DNA of 7,965 nt, taken from the NCBI GenBank assembly GCA_020431945.1, contig JAGQHH010000521.1:1-7965 (forward strand), written 5' to 3'. The translations under genes and the position numbers were made by a program. This document shows positions 5,593 to 7,965 of the stretch, piece after piece. How positions within the stretch are numbered: the first letter of the stretch is position 1; each line of letters opens with the position of its first letter. The notes below the pieces were generated by a model. It saw nothing but the letters and a program-made list of their open reading frames with translations. It did not search any database and was not told where the DNA came from. The DNA comes from Cyanobacteria bacterium HKST-UBA02. Lineage in GTDB: Bacteria > Cyanobacteriota > Vampirovibrionia > Obscuribacterales > Obscuribacteraceae.

Positions 5593-6249
5593 ATGTCTAC
5601 AGGCAACGCGAAAGTTGTCGTCTTCGACCTCTGGCACACCCTCATCTACGGTCTATCCACCGACCCCATCGTGACGCTCTGGAAGAGCATGGCGGGCGAT
5701 GAGGAGCCGTGCCCGAGCGAGTTCATGGAAGCATGCCTGACCACCGACATCGGTGACCCCGATGCCTTCGTCACGGCAATGGCCGCCCGCTTCGACCGCA
5801 AGGCGAATCGGGCTCTCAAGCGGTCTTTCCGCAAGCTCACCGCCACCGAGCGCGAGGCCATCGGGCTCTACCCCGACACCCTGAAGGTTCTCGACGAACT
5901 GGAAGGACGGGGCAAGCGCCTGGTTCTCGCCTCCAACCTGTGGCCCTTCCCGCTCCCGCGGGTAGACGAAGTCCTCGACCTGAGCCGCTTCGAGCACCTG
6001 ACCTACTCATTCCGGGTCGGTGTTCGCAAGCCCGCAGGCGCGCTCTTCGCCGACATCACCGGGGCCCTTTCGGTACCGGCCTCCGACTGCGTCATGGTCG
6101 GGGACAGCATCGGCTCCGACATCGTCGGCGGTCTCGCCGCCGGCATGGAAGCCGTCTACATCTGCCGGTCCGCCCAGATCGGTCAGGTGCCCGACGACGT
6201 ACCGGAGAAGGCCGGGGTCGTCACATCGCTCTCCGAGCTGCTCGACTGA
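5593..6249 (+). CDS. HAD-superfamily hydrolase with DxW motif I
   Basis: A 218-residue haloacid dehalogenase (HAD) superfamily enzyme, probably cytoplasmic, acting through an aspartyl intermediate. The core motifs are present: motif I VVFDLWHTL with nucleophile Asp12; motif II LVLASN with Ser114; motif III RKPAGALF with Lys146; motif IV GDSIGSDIVG with Asp171 and Asp176 for Mg2+. A helical cap occupies about residues 20-95. The residue two after the nucleophile is Trp14 instead of the Asp general acid/base of typical HAD phosphatases. DxW forms occur in some uncharacterised HAD groups, so the substrate and even the phosphatase activity are unclear. AAAGGAG lies about 8 bases upstream. It is the last gene of the Doc/91-aa/HAD unit and ends 44 bases before a strong hairpin. 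Confidence 0.88.
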   Translation: MSTGNAKVVVFDLWHTLIYGLSTDPIVTLWKSMAGDEEPCPSEFMEACLTTDIGDPDAFVTAMAARFDRKANRALKRSFRKLTATEREAIGLYPDTLKVLDELEGRGKRLVLASNLWPFPLPRVDEVLDLSRFEHLTYSFRVGVRKPAGALFADITGALSVPASDCVMVGDSIGSDIVGGLAAGMEAVYICRSAQIGQVPDDVPEKAGVVTSLSELLD

Positions 6250-6292
6250 CGGTCCGCCGTCTGCCGGGCTTCTCTTTGGAGCTCGTCCGTGC

Positions 6293-6323
6293 CAGCCGGC
6301 AGACCTCGTCGGTCTGCCGGCTG
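6293..6323 (+). terminator. Perfect 13-bp hairpin ending the Doc/HAD operon
   Basis: CAGCCGGCAGACC (6293-6305) pairs perfectly with GGTCTGCCGGCTG (6311-6323) around a 5-base loop. It is followed by AAAGAAAGGG rather than T residues on the plus strand, so it lacks a classical intrinsic-terminator tail. It may still end or stabilise the transcript of the HAD gene, and it marks the boundary before the S41 peptidase gene. The remainder of 6250-6414 holds nothing else recognisable apart from the peptidase ribosome binding site. Confidence 0.55.
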
Positions 6324-6414
6324 AAAGAAAGGGTCCGAGTGCAACCGCTCCGGGCCGTTTGTTGCCGGGCGTCCGCATGAGCGGCGCCCTGAATCTTCAA
6401 CCAGGAGTCAACTT

Positions 6415-7725
6415 ATGAGCCAGAAGAAAGCCACCTTTGCCGTCACGCCCCGACTGTTCGTGCCGCACCGCCGGCCGATCATCCTGCCCGAGGCGTTCTA
6501 CGGCTTCCGGCGCCCCCGGACCATCGACCCTCAGGACGTCTATCACGCGGTCTGGGAAGCCGTGGCCGGTCTCGCCTACGACCAGTCCTTCCTGACCCAG
6601 TGGAGCGGCCTCGCCCACAAGTACTGCGACCAGATCCGCACGGTGGAGGACGCGGTGCGTTTCGCCAACGAGGCCCTGGCGCTCCTCGACGACCCCTACA
6701 CCCGCGTGCTCGACCCGGAGAAGACCGGCGAGTACAACGACGAACGGGTCGGCACCCTGGTGGGCATCGGCGTAGTCTTCGAGGGTGACCCGGACAGCCA
6801 GGGAAACCTGGTCATCGCCCGGGTGCTCGAGAACGGTCCCGCCGACAAGGGCGGTCTCAAGGCCGCGGACGTCCTCCTCAAGGTGGACGACATCCCGCTC
6901 GCCGGCAAGGATCGCAAAGAGGTCATCGACCTGATCACCGGCGAGGAAGGCACCGCGGTGAAGATCACCGTCAGCCGTGACGGCGCCGAGGTCGACCACG
7001 ACATCGTCCGCGGTATCATCAACGTGCCCACCGTCCGCACCGAGCGGCTCGGGAAGGTCGCCTATATCAAACTGGCGGCTTTCATGCAGGACGACACCGT
7101 CGACGAGATGGTGGCCGCCCTCACCGAGCAGGCCGACGCTGATGCCTATATCATCGGCCTCCGGTACAACCCCGGCGGGCAGGTGATGAACTGCATCCGC
7201 ACGGCGAGCCTCTTCCTCGACCAGGGAGAGATCGTCTCGATCCGCCAGCGCGTCCCCTTCCGGGGCTACCAGAAGACGACCTATCGTCTCGCGGCAGACC
7301 GCCTGGTGACCGAGATCGTCGACGAGGACAGCGGGCGCACCTACACCCAGGAGATGCCGCGCGAGAAGAACCTCGCCGATGGCAAGCCGGTGGTGGTCCT
7401 GGTGGACAACTACTCGGCTTCCGCCTCCGAGATGCTCGCCGGCGCCCTCAAGGACCTGGGTCGGGCGACCATCGTGGGCAAGGCGACCTACGGCAAGGGT
7501 ATCGGCCAGACCGTGCAACCGATGCTCGGTGACACCACCCTGATCGTCACCTCCCTTCGCTATTACAACCCCAGCGGGCACTGGGTCGGCGACGGGCACA
7601 ACAACAAGTACGGTGTGACGCCCCACCACGACGTGGACCTGCCCGAAGGCGTCATGGCCGGCAGCCCCGAGGATGCGCAGCTCAACTTCGCCCTCGAGCT
7701 CATCGGCAAGCAACTGGCAGGCTGA
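6415..7725 (+). CDS. S41-family C-terminal processing peptidase, leaderless
   Basis: A 436-residue serine peptidase of family S41 (Ctp/Prc/tail-specific protease type), which cuts proteins near unstructured C-termini. An N-terminal helical region (about 38-110, with LLDDPYTRVLDPE at 90-102) is followed by a PDZ domain (about 112-200, with GTLVGIGVVF and ENGPADKGGLKAADVLLKVD) and the catalytic domain (about 204-436). Catalytic features: LRYNPGG (249-255); nucleophile Ser336 in NYSASASEM; general base Lys361 in YGKGIGQ, 25 residues later as in Prc; and Gln365 in the position of the supporting Gln. All known key residues are intact. There is no signal peptide or membrane segment. The reading frame is closed by a TGA at 6322-6324, and no ATG, GTG or TTG lies between it and 6415, so the start is firm. 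AGGAG lies 7 bases upstream. It appears to be transcribed separately from the upstream operon and is followed by a hairpin. Confidence 0.93.
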   Translation: MSQKKATFAVTPRLFVPHRRPIILPEAFYGFRRPRTIDPQDVYHAVWEAVAGLAYDQSFLTQWSGLAHKYCDQIRTVEDAVRFANEALALLDDPYTRVLDPEKTGEYNDERVGTLVGIGVVFEGDPDSQGNLVIARVLENGPADKGGLKAADVLLKVDDIPLAGKDRKEVIDLITGEEGTAVKITVSRDGAEVDHDIVRGIINVPTVRTERLGKVAYIKLAAFMQDDTVDEMVAALTEQADADAYIIGLRYNPGGQVMNCIRTASLFLDQGEIVSIRQRVPFRGYQKTTYRLAADRLVTEIVDEDSGRTYTQEMPREKNLADGKPVVVLVDNYSASASEMLAGALKDLGRATIVGKATYGKGIGQTVQPMLGDTTLIVTSLRYYNPSGHWVGDGHNNKYGVTPHHDVDLPEGVMAGSPEDAQLNFALELIGKQLAG

Positions 7726-7738
7726 CCGCCTGAATCGA

Positions 7739-7768
7739 GGAGCCGCCACCATGACCGGTGGCGGCTCC
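7739..7768 (+). terminator. Perfect 12-bp hairpin after the S41 peptidase gene
   Basis: GGAGCCGCCACC (7739-7750) pairs perfectly with GGTGGCGGCTCC (7757-7768) around a 6-base loop, 13 bases past the peptidase stop. Only GTTC follows, so again there is no T-run. The ATG within the loop has no reason to be a start codon. The hairpin separates the peptidase from the next gene, which starts at 7805. Confidence 0.55.
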
Positions 7769-7804
7769 GTTCATCATCGAAACCTCTCTCCACAGGAGAT
7801 CGAC

Positions 7805-7965
7805 ATGATCAAGATGACCCGACACTATGTCCTGGCCGGGCGGCAGACCCCGGCTCGCGAAGTGCGGCTCGACTCCATGCAGGCTCTCGCCGAGCTGGCA
7901 TCGTTCTACCTCGTTCCCCAGGCGATGCAGATCGCCTCCGACGAGCGCAAGATCGAGCTCTGGCG
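7805..7965 (+). CDS. Start of an unrecognised gene, cut by the window end
   Basis: An open frame of 53 complete codons from an ATG with AGGAG about 6 bases upstream, running off the end of the window. The visible N-terminus (MIKMTRHYVLAGRQTPAREV, then RLDSMQALAELASFYLVPQA) has no signal peptide or membrane segment and looks partly helical. Codon use is GC-rich like the confident neighbours. I do not recognise the family, and too little is present to assign a role. It lies 36 bases after the hairpin that follows the S41 peptidase gene, so it probably starts a new transcript or is read by readthrough. Confidence 0.7.
   Translation, partial: MIKMTRHYVLAGRQTPAREVRLDSMQALAELASFYLVPQAMQIASDERKIELW

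Noticed and set aside
6397..7752. Minus-strand reading frame of 451 codons opposite the S41 peptidase
   Set aside because: The plus strand has unmistakable S41 motifs. The antisense frame is a Val/Asp/His-rich shadow with no recognisable domain.

Overview
The window looks like a piece of a GC-rich bacterial chromosome. A Gram-negative-type host is suggested by a short lipoprotein with a clear lipobox and by a multi-spanning cation/H+ exchanger, but nothing here fixes the taxon. No rRNA, tRNA, insertion sequence, CRISPR array or phage structural gene was recognised. Most genes have a purine-rich ribosome binding site (AGGAG or similar). Several gene ends are followed by a perfect 12-13 bp inverted repeat, mostly without a good U-tract.

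Left part (1-3942), all genes on the minus strand. A Tyr/Trp/Gly-rich lipoprotein (166-669) ends at a hairpin terminator. A gene-free spacer of about 700 bp follows and holds a long imperfect inverted repeat (1122-1229). Next comes a cluster read from right to left: a two-helix membrane protein (3942-3250), a 116-residue membrane-anchored helical protein (3165-2815), a CAX-type Ca2+/H+ antiporter (2775-1705) and a 79-residue helical protein (1615-1376). Hairpins separate some of these genes, so expression of the cluster may be graded.

Middle (3943-4798): a divergent, AT-richer spacer with one weak small-ORF candidate (4004-4249) and several short inverted repeats.

Right part (4799-7965), all genes on the plus strand. 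A tight three-gene unit encodes a Doc-like Fic-fold protein without a recognisable Phd antitoxin, a 91-residue acidic protein of unknown function, and a HAD-superfamily hydrolase. It ends at a perfect hairpin (6293-6323). A free-standing S41 (C-terminal processing) peptidase follows. It has an intact Ser/Lys dyad but no signal peptide, and no upstream start could add one. A further hairpin precedes the start of an unrecognised gene cut by the window end.

The most interesting unit is the Doc-like/91-aa/HAD operon. The expected acidic metal-binding residue of the Fic motif is Asn, the usual antitoxin is missing, and a possible phosphate-removing enzyme is encoded next door. This may be a degenerate toxin locus or a modified Fic system with an unknown partner; the sequence alone cannot decide.
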